In this document: positions 35,879 to 47,125 of the stretch, piece by piece
Position numbering within the stretch: position 1 is the first letter of the stretch
Layout of the letters: the number at the start of each line of letters is the position of its first letter
Assembly: GCF_010183535.1 (NCBI RefSeq)
Contig: NC_071329.1
Span: 14,880,001-14,944,000, forward strand
Reading direction: 5' to 3'
Source of the DNA: Caenorhabditis remanei
Taxonomy: Eukaryota; Nematoda; Chromadorea; Rhabditida; Rhabditidae
Length of the DNA stretch: 64,000 bases
Program-made: the position numbers and the translations under genes
The notes under the pieces: generated by a model
What the model was told of the DNA's origin: nothing
What the model saw: only the letters and a program-made list of their open reading frames with translations
Database searches by the model: none

Positions 35879-37491
35879 ATGAGCCAGTCAACAAATTCCA
35901 ATGGTTAGTTTTAGCTTGCATAACTGAAAAAAATCTCTATCGTTTCAGTCGACACAGACGTTATAATCATCGGCGAGGTACCAGCAGCACCAAGTGCTCA
36001 AGGAACATTTGTTGTTCCTATGGGACCCATCCGCTCTAATATCGGTATACTGTACTTTAAAAAATAATTGAAAAATATTTTGATGGTTTCAGGTAGAGGC
36101 CGTTTTAATCCAGCTCCTCAAGGTAGGCCATCCCCTTACCCATTACCAAGAGCTCGTGGAGCCAGTAAGTTTTCTTGATCATATTGCGATCATCTTAAAA
36201 AATTTGATATTTTTCAGCAAGTTCTCAAAATAGATCAGTCAGTCAGAATCTTAGAACCCCTGAAATTATTGGAACTAAGTCATCAACTACTGTTAATCGC
36301 CAAACACCTGGTAGGCTAAAAAGAAAACCATAATAAAACCGTAAAATCTCATTTTTTCAGGAATGGCACCATACAACTATGCAGCTATTCAAGCTGCTCA
36401 AACTTGCCAGACTCAAGAGGCAGCATTGAGACGTCAATGTGAAGAAGGTAACTGGAAATACATAACAGTGAAAGAAACTCTCCTTCTTATTATTAGACAC
36501 GGCTCACTGCAGACAAGAAATTCTGAAATTCAAGCCGAAGATTGTGGAGGTCCAAGAAAGAGTTGATGATTACAACGAGAAATTTGTGCAGGACATTGAA
36601 AAAGATAAATTTCTACGCGGGAACTACAATAAAATCTTGAAATCTCACTCAGAAAAACTTGAAGAATCCATCAAGAGAGAATATAAGGAGTTGGATGGAA
36701 AAATTGCTGAAGCTGAGAACCAGGAGGGATTAAAGAGGGAGTTGAAGGAGTTGGAACGCCTCCAAAAGTTAAGAAAGATGCTGGCTGAAAGTGAGTTGAT
36801 TTGGAGTTAACTACGGCGCTAATTACCAAAATGTTCTAATTGCAGATCCACACTTCGAGGAACCAGCTCCAGATTCGAAGGCTCATGATGCCAAGCAAAT
36901 CCGTCAAACTATGAACAAGTTTGGTGAGTTGAGCAAACTTCAATTTGAAAAATGATTGAAATCGGATTCAGGATTCGGAACCAAAATGACCCAAGACTTG
37001 GAGGAACTCCGCAAAGCCATTGCAGCTTTTTCGAAGACTGAAGAGCAAAATGTGGAGGAGGCCACCAGTTTCGAGCAAGGCGTGGAGATTTGTGGCTCTT
37101 TGGGTCACAGACTTGGAGGAATTGGAAATTCAGACCTTACCCCTTGGCTCTTCAACGTAAAGGGTCTCACTGTCATCCCACAAATCGTGATGACTGCCCC
37201 AAAAAATGGAGAGGAGGCGTATGAGACACTCAGAAAAGACAGACCAGAGAGTGAGTATTTAAATCAAAAATTACAGAATCTGACTAATTATTTACAGAAT
37301 CTCCCTGGACCGATCTCACCTCACGAGTCAAATGTGAATGGAACCGACGTGCAGCTTACATCCAAGCGTTCCAAGCGGAACAGGAGGTCCGTGGGTTGGT
37401 CCTTCCAATGAGTGCAGTTGTGAAGGAGATGGGGGAGACAATGGCGGAGAAAATGAGAGAAGAGGAGGAGGAGACGATGGATACCGTATGA
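35879..37491 (+). CDS. LFN/PQ family protein C with coiled coil, 405 aa
   Basis: Exons: 35879-35903, 35949-36044, 36093-36164, 36218-36310, 36361-36447, 36497-36790, 36846-36923, 36972-37250, 37298-37491; 1218 nt, all eight introns phase 1. ACTTCAG lies 5 nt before the ATG. The N-terminal third is Pro/Gly/Arg-rich. About residues 125-222 form a strongly charged Lys/Glu coiled coil (KEYKELDGK-like heptads). The C-terminal core has WLFN near 307-310, VIPQIVMTAP, then SPWTDLTSRVKCEWNRR, and an acidic end (EEEEETMDTV). It follows gene B by 242 bp in the same direction. The coiled coil implies self-association or a partner; function otherwise unknown. Confidence 0.75.
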
Positions 37492-37506
37492 GGTACCTCT
37501 TCTTAT

Positions 37507-37723
37507 CGTAAAACCTGTAATAGAGGCGCAGCTAGGGGTGCCTGTTCGCAGCGGTATATCTCGGTTCCCGATAGAAATATCCAAAAGTTTCTAACTGACA
37601 AAATATAGCTTAATGTTCATAGAATATTTCTTCAGTTGAAAAAAATTTCATATAATTACAGACAGCCGAGATAGGATGCTCTAAACTCTAGCTAGCGGGT
37701 CCGCCTCTATTTCAGATTTTACG
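37507..37723. mobile_element. CCTGTAATAGAGGCGC MITE, copy 4 (3' flank of gene C)
   Basis: Begins CGTAAAACCTGTAATAGAGG and ends CCTCTATTTCAGATTTTACG, with the AGCGGTATATCTCGG and CCGAGATAGGATG interior blocks. It starts 16 bp after the stop codon, so it may form the transcript's 3' UTR. Confidence 0.75.
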
Positions 37724-38640
37724 AAATTTCTTTTTTGTCATTTTTCTCTGTAGACAAACATTTAAATTCCCTGTTTTTTCCCTTTACATGCACCAGTCCC
37801 TATCTTTCAAATGTCAGTCTAAATTCTTTTATCCATTCAAATAATTTATTCCACTCTACTTTAAATTTCTAAAAACTAGATTTCTAGAACAGTTTTCACA
37901 AAACTGAATATTCTCTATCAACTATCCTTATCCATCCCTCCTTTCACTTTACTGGAATCATAAATCTCATTTTTATAAGGTCCACTACAACAGCATTCTT
38001 CTATTGTAAATTTATTGTCATGATACTACATTTATCCAAAATATTCTGAACTATACTCGATTGTATTTGATTCTCTAATTCACTATTGAAATACATAACT
38101 TCTTATCTGCTGTTCCATCAACTTTACATGCTCAAAGCGATCCGCCAGCAATCTTCTACATACACCCATTCACTATTTATACACATCCACGCTATTCGAT
38201 AGCCCTGTTGTGTGTTTCTTTGAGAGATTCAACGCAGACAGTTAGACACCAGTGAACGAAATTTCTATGGTGAGTGTGAGGGTGATGTATCCCTCTCGCT
38301 CTTTCGCGCTGACTGTGTACGAGTATATGCTTGCAACAAATGACGATTGAAACGAGAGAGTGATCGAAACGACGCAGACACTGCTTCTCTTGGTAGAAAG
38401 TGGGACTTTCTAACTTTGTATGTAGGAGAAAGAGAGCGAGTGCGACCCCGGCGCTGATCGCGTATTCATCAAATGGACACGGACATCTGGCCAGATGGTT
38501 GGACGCAAATGGTGACATCATCGCAGTTCAACCTTCATACGGCTGTCAATAAATTAATTAGTTTTGCTTCATTCATGTGATAAAGTAAAAGTTAGGAAAA
38601 TTAGAAAAGGGTAATAATGTTTAACTCCGAAATCAGAATA
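37724..38640. other. AT-rich spacer without a gene
   Basis: No coding signal. A more balanced stretch at 38200-38470 has GAGAGCGAG- and CTCTCGCTCTTTCGCGC-like tracts that could be regulatory, but nothing specific is recognisable. Confidence 0.4.
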
Positions 38641-39767
38641 CAGTGCGTCCAATAATCTTAAGACACCCCCTTAAAATGAAGATTCCGAGAGAATGGGATA
38701 TGATCTGAAAAAACTGTGAATGCAGTTCGATTCAGAATCTTTGAAAACCCCTACAAACAAATTTTCAGAAAAAAATACCTATTTCTGAGCACGTGACCTC
38801 AAAAAAACACTTTTTTGGTCGTCCAAAAATGATAAGACACCCTCGATTTTTTCGATTTTTCACGCATATCACTAGTAAGAAAGAGCTCCAAAACATTATT
38901 GATTATTCAAAACACAAAAAAACCATGCGCAATTCAATAATTGGTCTTTCCTTCATTATTCTGAACAACTTCAGTCATCCTATTTTTCAAGCTTCCAACG
39001 ACACTTGCAGTTTTTTAGTGAAAATGGTCAACTTTGTGACTGTGACACTGCTTTCCTGACAGTCTCACAATATTGATTGTTTATGGACTATACAGATCAC
39101 AAGTAGAGCTTCATTTTTGTAGTTGACAACTTTTTTGTACGGGCTCATCCTGAGAAGTTATCAATCGCCAAAGCAATTGCTCGCAATTGTTGCCCTTTTT
39201 CAGTGCTAAAAGAGGAGATTTTTGAGCTGTCTACATAGGCTGTCTGTAACTTCTCAGGATGAGCCCGTACAAAAAAGTTGTCAACTACAAAAATGAAGCT
39301 CTACTTGTGATCTGTATAGTCCATAAACAATCAATATTGTGAGACTTTCAGGAAAGCAGTGTCACAGTCACAAAGTTGACCATTTTCACTAAAAAACTGC
39401 AAGTGTCGTTGGAAGCTTGAAAAATAGGATGACTGAAGTTGTTCAGAATAATGAAGGAAAGACCAGTTATTGAATTGCGCATGGTTTTTTTGTGTTTTTG
39501 AATAATCAATAATGTTTTGGAGCTCTTTCTTACTAGAGATATGCGTGAAAAATCGAAAAAATCGAGGGTGTCTTATCATTTTTGGACGACCAAAAAAGTG
39601 TTTTTTTGAGGTCACGTGCTCAGAAATAGCTATTTTTTTCTAGAAATTTGTTTGAAGGGGTTTTCAAAGATTCTGAATCGAACTGCATTCACAGTTTTTT
39701 CAGATCATATCCCATTCTCTCGGAATCTTCATTTTAAGGGGGTGTCTTAAGATTATTGGACGCACTG
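38641..39767. mobile_element. 1127-bp Tc1/mariner-like palindromic element
   Basis: Flanked by TA (38639-38640 and 39768-39769). Ends CAGTGCGTCCAATAATCT and the exact complement, matching the CAGTGC start of Tc1-type terminal repeats. The arms extend about 500 bp each, nearly identical, around a spacer of about 110 bp near 39140-39255. The mirrored open frames at 38793-39059 (+) and 39331-39615 (-) are the same arm sequence read twice and show no transposase motif. Likely a foldback derivative mobilised in trans. Confidence 0.85.
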
Positions 39768-39911
39768 TACAACAGATAGAAGAAACAACAAAAAATATAG
39801 TAAAATAACTAGGAATGAACAGAAGAATTCAGAATTTATCCCAGAATTGAAATACAACAAATAGAACAAACCACAAAATAAAACAACTAGGAATAAACTC
39901 ATAAATTTTGA

Positions 39912-41191
39912 TTACTGCAACTGCTGGTTTTGCCCATTGAGCCCTTCTGGAAGTTGGTTGGCCACCGGAGGAAGTCCCGGAATATGAGAAGCCAGTACCT
40001 GTTGCAGCTGCTGGATTTGGACAAATTGGAGGAGGGGAAACAGAGGCATAGTGTTTCCATGGACCATTGGGTACTTCGGGAACATACCGGTCACTGGGAT
40101 CTGAAAATGAGTAAGTTCTGTGAGCTCGGCAGTCTTCGTTTTACCTGATTGGCCAGACCACTGTGGCAGATTGGAAGGGACTGTTGAAGAGAAGAAAGTG
40201 GATGGGAGACGGTCTAAAATTATTTAGATAGGTCATCTGAACTCAAGGTTCCTTTTACCTGATTGACCATCTGGGTTGGCAACACGTGGGGAATGGGAAA
40301 TTGAAGAGGAGGCTGAGTAGAAGATGGAAGAACTTGACAAGAGGAAGCTGTTGGAATCTGAAATAATTAAATTTTCTTTTTGATTTTACGGTTCTGAACC
40401 ATATGTACTTGATTAGTTTGATTCATATCTCTAATCTTATTCCTCATCACGAATCTCTTGTATCGGAATGACATTCTGAGCTGTAATCATTGTTTGTACA
40501 ATACTTGTTATATTCAATAATAACAACCTGTTTAACTTTGAGTCCAGTCTCTTCGGATAACTTCTCATATTCTTCTTTAGAAGGATATTTATCCTTCGAA
40601 AAGAACTGGTCGAGGGTGTTGTGTTGAGTTTTGGTAAAGCGTGTGGAATTTTGGTTCACCTCACCCTTTCTCAACAAATCTCTTTTTCTTACCAGCCAGC
40701 GACAGATCTGAAAAAGAAACAAAATTTATGTATATTAAATCGTTCTTATTCGGGTACAAACCTGTGCCCTAGTGAGTTTTGTCTTCTCTACCAGGCTGTC
40801 AGTGGCATAAGTTTTTGGGTTAATTTTGATTGCCTCCTCCAGAATTGCTAACTGCTCGGCAGTGAAACGCGTGATCTTTCGTTTGATGACCGGAATAAGG
40901 TTTTGTTAATCCTAAATTTATGTCTTGCTTAAATTTTATTTACAGGTCAAAAGGTTATGGACTTTGGCCGTTTTCAGTTGAAATTGTTAAACTTTGAGAG
41001 TGTGTCATGGTAATTCTGTTTGTCGAACCCAGTAGGTTTTTAATGATTCATACAGAACAAAGGTAGACCTTCATTTTTGTAGTTGACAACTTTTTTGTAC
41101 GGACACTCCCTAGAGAGGTGTGATAATCAGAATTACCATGATTTTTTTCATTGTTTACATCACTATCAGTTGGGCTGCCCATTCCACTCAT
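39912..41191 (-). CDS. homeobox gene with two homeodomain-like units, frame disrupted at exon 2
   Basis: Exons (minus): 41191-41137, a second starting near 40905 and ending 40762, then 40707-40528, 40480-40409, 40357-40259, 40213-40145, 40100-39912. The first homeodomain runs from KRKITRFTAEQLAILEEA through LTRAQICRWLVRKRDLLRK, where the last part is recognition helix 3. The second runs from RFTKTQHNTLDQFF through LKVKQ into LRMSFRYKRF across a 47-nt intron. The C-terminal third is Gln/Pro-rich, as in activation domains. It would be a nuclear DNA-binding protein of the nematode multi-homeodomain type. The problem: the homeodomain frame of exon 2 has a TAA at 40906-40908 and no usable acceptor after it, so it cannot join exon 1 in phase. 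A palindromic element fills intron 1. Either a base is missing here or the gene is newly dead. Confidence 0.6.
40942..41136. repeat. partial TACAGTACC-family element in intron 1 of the homeobox gene
   Basis: Contains CAAAAGGTTATGGACTTTGG, AACTTTGAGAGTGTGT and TTTTTGTAGTTGACAAC, blocks shared with the elements at 13492-13967 and elsewhere. One end is truncated. The exon 1 donor appears to be made from the element's outer sequence. Confidence 0.5.
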
Positions 41192-41601
41192 TAGTACTTA
41201 TCAATAGTTGCAGCAAGTTTGAATTGGCTGGAAAAAATACATTTCGTTTAAAAAGAACTGACGGAACAAATCGTTGAAAGAAGAATTAAAAACTACAAAA
41301 AAGAAAAAGAAAAAATGGTAGCTACTTCGTTGACACATGCGAATGGCGACGGGGCAGGTCTAAACTGTTACGGAAATTATGGAATGGTGCGAAGCTGTTC
41401 GTTTCCCATGAAATTAATGGCGTAACAGAGTTTTCTCTCTCGTTTCTCAATTTCATATTGCTACAAGATGACCTCTAAATAACGAAATAGTCGGCATATG
41501 CAACAAAGGCTTCATAAAGAAAGGGGGAGCACGAACATAGTTTACTTGAGATGAGAAGGTATATACATTAAAAATGATTTCTTTTGGTAATACAATGATA
41601 A

Positions 41602-43821
41602 TTAATTGATGAATTTATTAGGTACGATTGGACTCAAATGTCTTATTTTCGCAGAGTTGACGCGCTGCTTCCGGGTGTGGTGGTAGTTGGAGATGAACAT
41701 GACGGATCTGAAATTAATTGAAATTTGAAATCAGGGTGCAATCGAGTCAGAACCAGGGTTGGGAAATTCCGGGCTGGCCCGGCCCGGCCCGGCCCTGTCG
41801 GCCCGGATTCAAAAAATGTGCACCATTTTTTCACAAATTTCTGCAAAATTTTCATTTAAAAAAAGTCAAAATTCTCAAAATTTCTCCTACGCTAATGATT
41901 TTACCGATATTCTAAAACACAGTCGAAAAATCCACTTTTTTGCAAAAAAAATCAAAAAAAAATTCAAGATTTTTTCAAAAAATTTCAAATTTCTACAGGA
42001 GCCGGGCCGGGTCGGGCCGGGCCGAGGAAAATTTCTCAGTCGGCCCGGCCCGGAATTTCCCAACCCTGGTCAGAACTTTCCTGAATCTGAATCTACTCAA
42101 TACTCATGTCTAGCTTCAAACCTTAACGTTATGTACAATTCTGATCTACCTGAATTCTAGTTCTAGACAGTTCTGATATGAAATAGTCTGGAAAACAGAT
42201 AGAGCAAAACTTGAATGGAGAGATGTGAGGCCTGAAATTCCAGACCTACAAGCATCCATGCTAAATTTCAAGCCCATCAGTTAAAATATCATGACAAAAC
42301 TAGTTATGAGACAACTCACCCATCTGCCACTTGAGTAATCAAATTTGAGCCCAGTGTGACCAAGAAAATGACAAAACCATCGTTGACCTTGTCTCTAATG
42401 AACAGACTATTCACGGTATCCAATACGTAAATCCAGTCCTCAAAACAATTTTGAATAAATAACCGAATCGTAGTGTTCCGTCTCTGACGACTCGCCTCTG
42501 TTGATAGACTTTGATTTTTCTGGAAACTAATAGATACTGAGATGAAACTATTAGCTATAAACGCTGACCGATAACAAGAACAGCTTGAAAGCGATGAAAA
42601 AGTTCATGCAATTAGAGAAGACTCCCAGTGGAAGAATAAGGTAGAGGAAGTCGCTTTGCAAGATGTAATGTATAAAATACGGGCAGTCATCGTGAATCCA
42701 AGTGAGAGTCTGGTGACTGAATCTGAGTAGGCATGAGTCTAAAAAGAGCAAAAAAAAGGAGGAACGTATTTACTAAATTGAATTCATATTTGATCTGATT
42801 TACCTGGAAATCCAATAAGAGTCGAGAAATATAATGCAATAATCCAGCAAGCTGATAGAGATCCGAAAGTGATCCATTTGCTGTACCATGGGATGATAAT
42901 TGGGGAGAAGTAGACAATTAGGAAGCGGTTGATTGTTATAAGGGCTTGCGTGAGAGGTCCTGGAAAAGAACGGGAAGGTTTTGTAGTTACAGTACCCCTC
43001 AAAAGTTTGGCTGTTTTCAGTAGAAAATGATCAATTTTGAGATGGTGTTACGGTATGACTGATTATCCGACGAATTTCATTTTGTATGTGCTAAACAGAA
43101 CAAAAATAGCACATCATTTTTGTAGTTGACGATTTTTCTGTGGAACCACTATCTTGAAAGTTATTGGTTGTCAAAGTGAAAAGCTCCCAAATTTCGCTAA
43201 TTTGCACAGAAATTTGTCGATTTCAGGGAGAAATGACTTTGATGACCTGTAACTTGCAAGATAGTGTACCTACAAAAACATGGTCAACTACAAAAATTAT
43301 GTGCTATTTTTGTTCTGTTCAACCCATACAAAATTGAGTTTATCAGAAAACCAGGTGCCACCGAAATACACTATCAAAGTTTGTCATTTTCCACTGAAAA
43401 CAACCAAAGTTGATGTTTCACCGGTTCCAAAATTATCTCACCTTGACAATACAACCCATATGCAATCGCTTGATTCAGATATCTATTCAGCAGTTCTGGC
43501 CCAATTTGTGTATACCTGAAAATCGGTAATTTTAAACTTTAACTACATTTCTTAATTACAGTAATGCTGAAGGTCCATTGTAAACCAGATAGACCAAAAG
43601 ATGCAATGAATTTGAAATAGTCTTCGAAATACACATTATATGAAAACTTGTCTTTTCCAAAGAAATATATTGGTAGAACGCAGAAACATTGAAGAGCAAA
43701 CCGATAAGAGACATCTGAAACCGAAAAATATTCAGAATCTTCTTGGAAATCACAAAAAACTCACAAAAATCATCAAAACTCCTCCGATTTGAGCGGTGAA
43801 GAAGTCCACAGAAGCCAACAT
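41602..43821 (-). CDS. srx-family seven-transmembrane chemoreceptor
   Basis: Exons (minus): 43821-43765, 43714-43560, 43515-43442, 42959-42804, 42738-42569, 42519-42320, 41707-41602; 918 nt (305 aa), phases consistent. TM3 signature GPLTQALITINRFLIVY; GFPG ends TM4; DSCLLRF begins the next loop; ASRQRRNTTIRLFIQNC precedes TM6; the tail is basic (HTRKQRV). Exon lengths 155, 74 and 156 equal those of the srx gene at 15573-16952, so the two share ancestry and gene structure. Intron 3 holds a TACAGTACC element, intron 6 a hAT MITE. The exon 5 donor GTCAGC is weak. No lesion seen. Confidence 0.85.
41754..42068. mobile_element. 315-bp hAT-type MITE with 8-bp target duplication
   Basis: Ends CAGGGTTGGGAAATTCCGG and its reverse complement. 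The flanks are GTCAGAAC at 41746-41753 and again at 42069-42076, an exact 8-bp direct duplication. CAGGG-type ends plus an 8-bp duplication define the hAT superfamily. The subterminal regions are unusually GC-rich (repeated GGCCCGGCCC), against an AT-rich middle. It lies in intron 6 of the srx gene. Confidence 0.9.
42988..43430. repeat. TACAGTACC-family palindromic element in srx intron 3
   Basis: Starts TACAGTACCCCTCAAAAG. Mirrored blocks include AAAATTGAGTTTATC with its complement-like partner, and AACAGAACAAAAATAGCACA with its inverted copy. No coding capacity. Confidence 0.6.
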
Positions 43822-44609
43822 TTTCGAAGGAATGAAATTGAACGGCAAAGGAAAAAGAAGGCGACAGACATGTGCAGATTAAATAGATTACTCGGCTAAC
43901 GAGTCATATTGTTGTGTTGCTCACTTTATGATGACCGATCTAACGATTCTTTGATTTTCAGACTTTTAATGTTTCCGCAAGGAAGTGAAATGTGATTTCA
44001 GGAAATCTATCATTCTATTATTTCTAGTTATATTTGAGAGTTTGGAAACTATTAAAATCGGCTGAAATCGGTGGAAATCGGCTAAAATCGCCTAAAATCT
44101 GCCAACTTTAAGATCTCGTCACGGTTTTTCCTTTTTTCCACCGTGCCAAATATACATTCATTTTGTAGATCACATCTCGTTCTACATGTTTTCAGTTGAC
44201 ACTTTTTTGAGAGCTCCACCCACTTTTGAGATATGCGCCTTTAAAGTTAGAGATGAAGTAATTGTCATTTTTAAGCCAAATTGAGACTTTAACATCGAAA
44301 AAACCGGAAGGTTCCATTTTTGACGTTAAAATCTAGGAAGCTTCAAGAAACCTCAGAATGTGTTTTGATTTTTAAGAGAAGTTATTTAAAACTTTTGATC
44401 TACCTACTTTTTCAAAATTAAAAATTCTTTTTAAAAATGTATTCAGACCTGCAACATAAGCGTAGATCAAATTGGTATTGTTATTTTCATGGTAGGCGGG
44501 AACAATCGTTTCGACAGAATTCAGTCCCTTCATTCTCTTTATTATTCGGTGTATTTTTTCCTTCCCTTTCCTCTTTTATGATGATTTTTTGTTTTTTTCA
44601 GATAGCACA
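43822..44609. other. spacer with a short AAATCGGCT tandem
   Basis: A 5' flank shared by the divergent srx gene (-) and the Ariadne gene (+). At about 44054-44102 a 9-10-bp unit (AAATCGGCT/AAAATCG) repeats about five times. Downstream blocks resemble TACAGTACC-family interiors (TTTGTAGATCACATC near 44162). The 3' edge ends in a T run and CAG 9 nt before the Ariadne ATG. Confidence 0.45.
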
Positions 44610-47039
44610 ATGAGTTCCGACGAGTTGGAGTTGTACGACAGTGACATTGGAGAAGAAATAGAAGAAGCTGAAAAGATAGAGGTAGGTTTTAAAACTTGAT
44701 CATCATTCTCATTTTCTTATTTTCAAAATTTGCAGTTCCTGAATCGAGAAGACGTCGAACTGGAGATGAAAACATTGATATCTGATGTCGAATCGATTGT
44801 CGAAGTGAATGCGGGAATGTGTCGTAACCTACTCCACAAATTCAAATGGAACAAAGAGGCGCTTCTGAACAAAATGTACGAGAGTGGGGACACTCAACAA
44901 TTTCTGATCGATTCTCAAGTCGTGGCGAAATGCGATGATAAAGTTGAAGAATCGAAAGAAGGCGATTGTGACATTTGTTGTTCGTCTGGCGTGTTGATTG
45001 GACTCGACTGCAACCATATGGCTTGTAAAGAGTGCTGGAATAAGTACTTGAAGGAGAAAATCGTGGATAATGGGATTTGTGAGATTGAGTGCATGGTGCC
45101 GGATTGCAATTTGTTGATGGAGGAGAGCAAGGTTAGGGGTGGTGAAGGGAGCACAGATTTGAGTAGTGAGTGGTCAGATTTGCTCGCATAAAGGCTGTGC
45201 TTTTAATCAGAGCCATCAAAATTAAAATTGTCACGAATTAGAACCGTTAAATCTATTATAGATCTAAATGCTACAGTACCGCTCAAAACGTTTTTAAATT
45301 TGGCTGTTTTCAGTGGAAAATGACCAACTTTGACAGTGTATTTCGGTGTCCCTTAATTATCCGATAATTTCAATTTTGTATTGGTTGAACAGAGCAAAAA
45401 TAGCACATAATTTTTGTAGTTGATCATTTTTTTGTAGGGACACTACCATGAAATTTACAGGTAGTCAAAGTTATTTTTCTCTGAAACCGAGTAATATTAG
45501 TGCACATTAGCAAAATTTTGGAGCTTTTCACTTTGACAACCTATAACTTTTAAGATATTTCGCTAATGTGCACTGAAATTAGTTGATTATAGGGATAAAT
45601 TAATTTGATGACCTATAACTTTCAAGATAGTGTCCCTACAAAAAAATGTTCAACTACGAAAATGATCTGCTATTTTGGCTCTGTTTAGCACATACAAAAT
45701 GAAATTTGTCGGACAATCAGGTGACACCTAAATACACTATCAAAGTTGGCCCTTTTTCACTGAAAACAGCTAAAGTGGATCTTCTTTTGAGGGGTACCGT
45801 AACGGGTCAACCCCTAATAAGAACCATCTGGATTAGAATTGGTACAAATCAGAACCGTTAAATCTAAGTTTGAATGCTATAACTTCAAAAATTTTTTGTA
45901 CTGGTTCAGATTTGGGCGGTTCTATTTCGAGCAGTTCTGATCAGACGTAGCGCTCTCATATGACATTTTCTTACTGTGCATGACTTTCATATACAAATTA
46001 TGTTCTTTCAGATCGCCAACTACACCACCAACTCATTCATCCTCGCCAAATATCGTTACCAAAGTATCAACGGTTATGTGGCCGCCAGCAGTCGTTTGAA
46101 ATGGTGCCCAGGAAACGATTGTGGACGCATTGTCAAGATACCCGACGCAGAAACCCGTCTGATCATGTGTAAATGTGAAACCCGATTCTGCTTCAATTGC
46201 TGTCTGGAATTTCATGATCCAATCGACTGTCGACTGATGAAGAAATGGCTTAAAAAGTGTTCCGACGATAGTGAGACGAGCAATTGGATGAATACAAATA
46301 CGAAAGACTGTCCGAAATGCTCAGTGCCAATCGAGAAGAACGGTGGATGCAATCACATGAGATGTACGAACAATAAATGCAAACATGAGTTTTGTTGGCT
46401 GTGTATGAAAGCATGGCAATATCACAAGGAAAATGGTTATAAATGTAATATGTAAGCAGTGCCAGGGTCGGGGTGATAGAAATTCAAGTAGGAAATTTCA
46501 GATTCGATGAGTCCAAGGAAAAAAGTCGGTCAGAGACACGAGCACTTTTGGAGCGCTGGCTCTTCTATTATAACAGATATATGAATCATTTGCAGAGTTT
46601 GCAGTTGGAAGAGAAGGTAGGTCCTCTATTTCTAGATTTCAGCAATCTCAAATGAAATTTACAGCTGAAAGTAAAAGTGTCCGCTAAAGAGGAAGAACTG
46701 CAGAAAAATTCGACGATGACCTGGGTGGACGTTCAATTTCTCTCTAAAAGTGTTAGTGCTCTTTCCGAATGTCGTCGTACTCTTATGTATACATATGCGT
46801 TTGCATTCTATCTCAAGAAAAACAACAATTCGGAAATCTTCGAATCGAACCAGAGGGATCTCGAAATGGCCACCGAGAACATTTCGGGATATTTGGAGAG
46901 AGAATTGGAGACGAAGGATTTGAAGACATTGAGGCAGAAGGTGCAGGATTTGAGTCGGTACGTGGATCAACGTCGCAAGGCTCTTTTGGATCATTGTGAG
47001 GAAGGAGTCGAGAACGATTTTTGGGATTTTAGCGAGTGA
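44610..47039 (+). CDS. Ariadne-type RBR E3 ubiquitin ligase
   Basis: Exons: 44610-44681, 44736-45131, 46012-46451, 46502-46616, 46665-47039; 1398 nt (465 aa). The acidic N-terminus (MSSDELELYDSDIGEE) and a UBA-like region (about 30-95) are followed by RING1 from Cys102 (CDICC...CNHMACKECW), the IBR from about 188 (CPGNDC...CKCETRFCFNCC), RING2 from 256 (CPKC...GGCNHMRC) with predicted catalytic Cys269 in GGCNHM, and the Ariadne helical domain to the end. RBR ligases take ubiquitin from an E2 (UBCH7-like) onto the RING2 cysteine, then onto a substrate; the Ariadne domain is autoinhibitory until neddylated cullins bind. All metal ligands I can check are present. Caenorhabditis has several ari-1-like paralogues; which one this is cannot be told here. 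Intron 2 contains a palindromic element. Confidence 0.9.
45272..45800. repeat. TACAGTACC-family palindromic element in intron 2 of the Ariadne gene
   Basis: Starts TACAGTACCGCTCAAAACG and ends CTTTTGAGGGGTACCGTA. Mirrored halves contain AGAGCAAAAATAGCACA and GCTATTTTGGCTCTG, and CACTATCAAAGTTGG near the right end. Confidence 0.65.
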
Positions 47040-47125
47040 TTGTATGCAAACTTTAATAATATTTGATGTTTGGCTATTTTTCGAAATTAAATTTATAAAT
47101 AGGTTTAAATTCCTAGTCAACATTC

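Noticed and set aside
38793..39615. Mirror-image frames of 88 and 94 codons
   Set aside because: They are the two arms of the Tc1-like palindrome encoding the same string; no transposase catalytic motif (D..D..E/D) is present.
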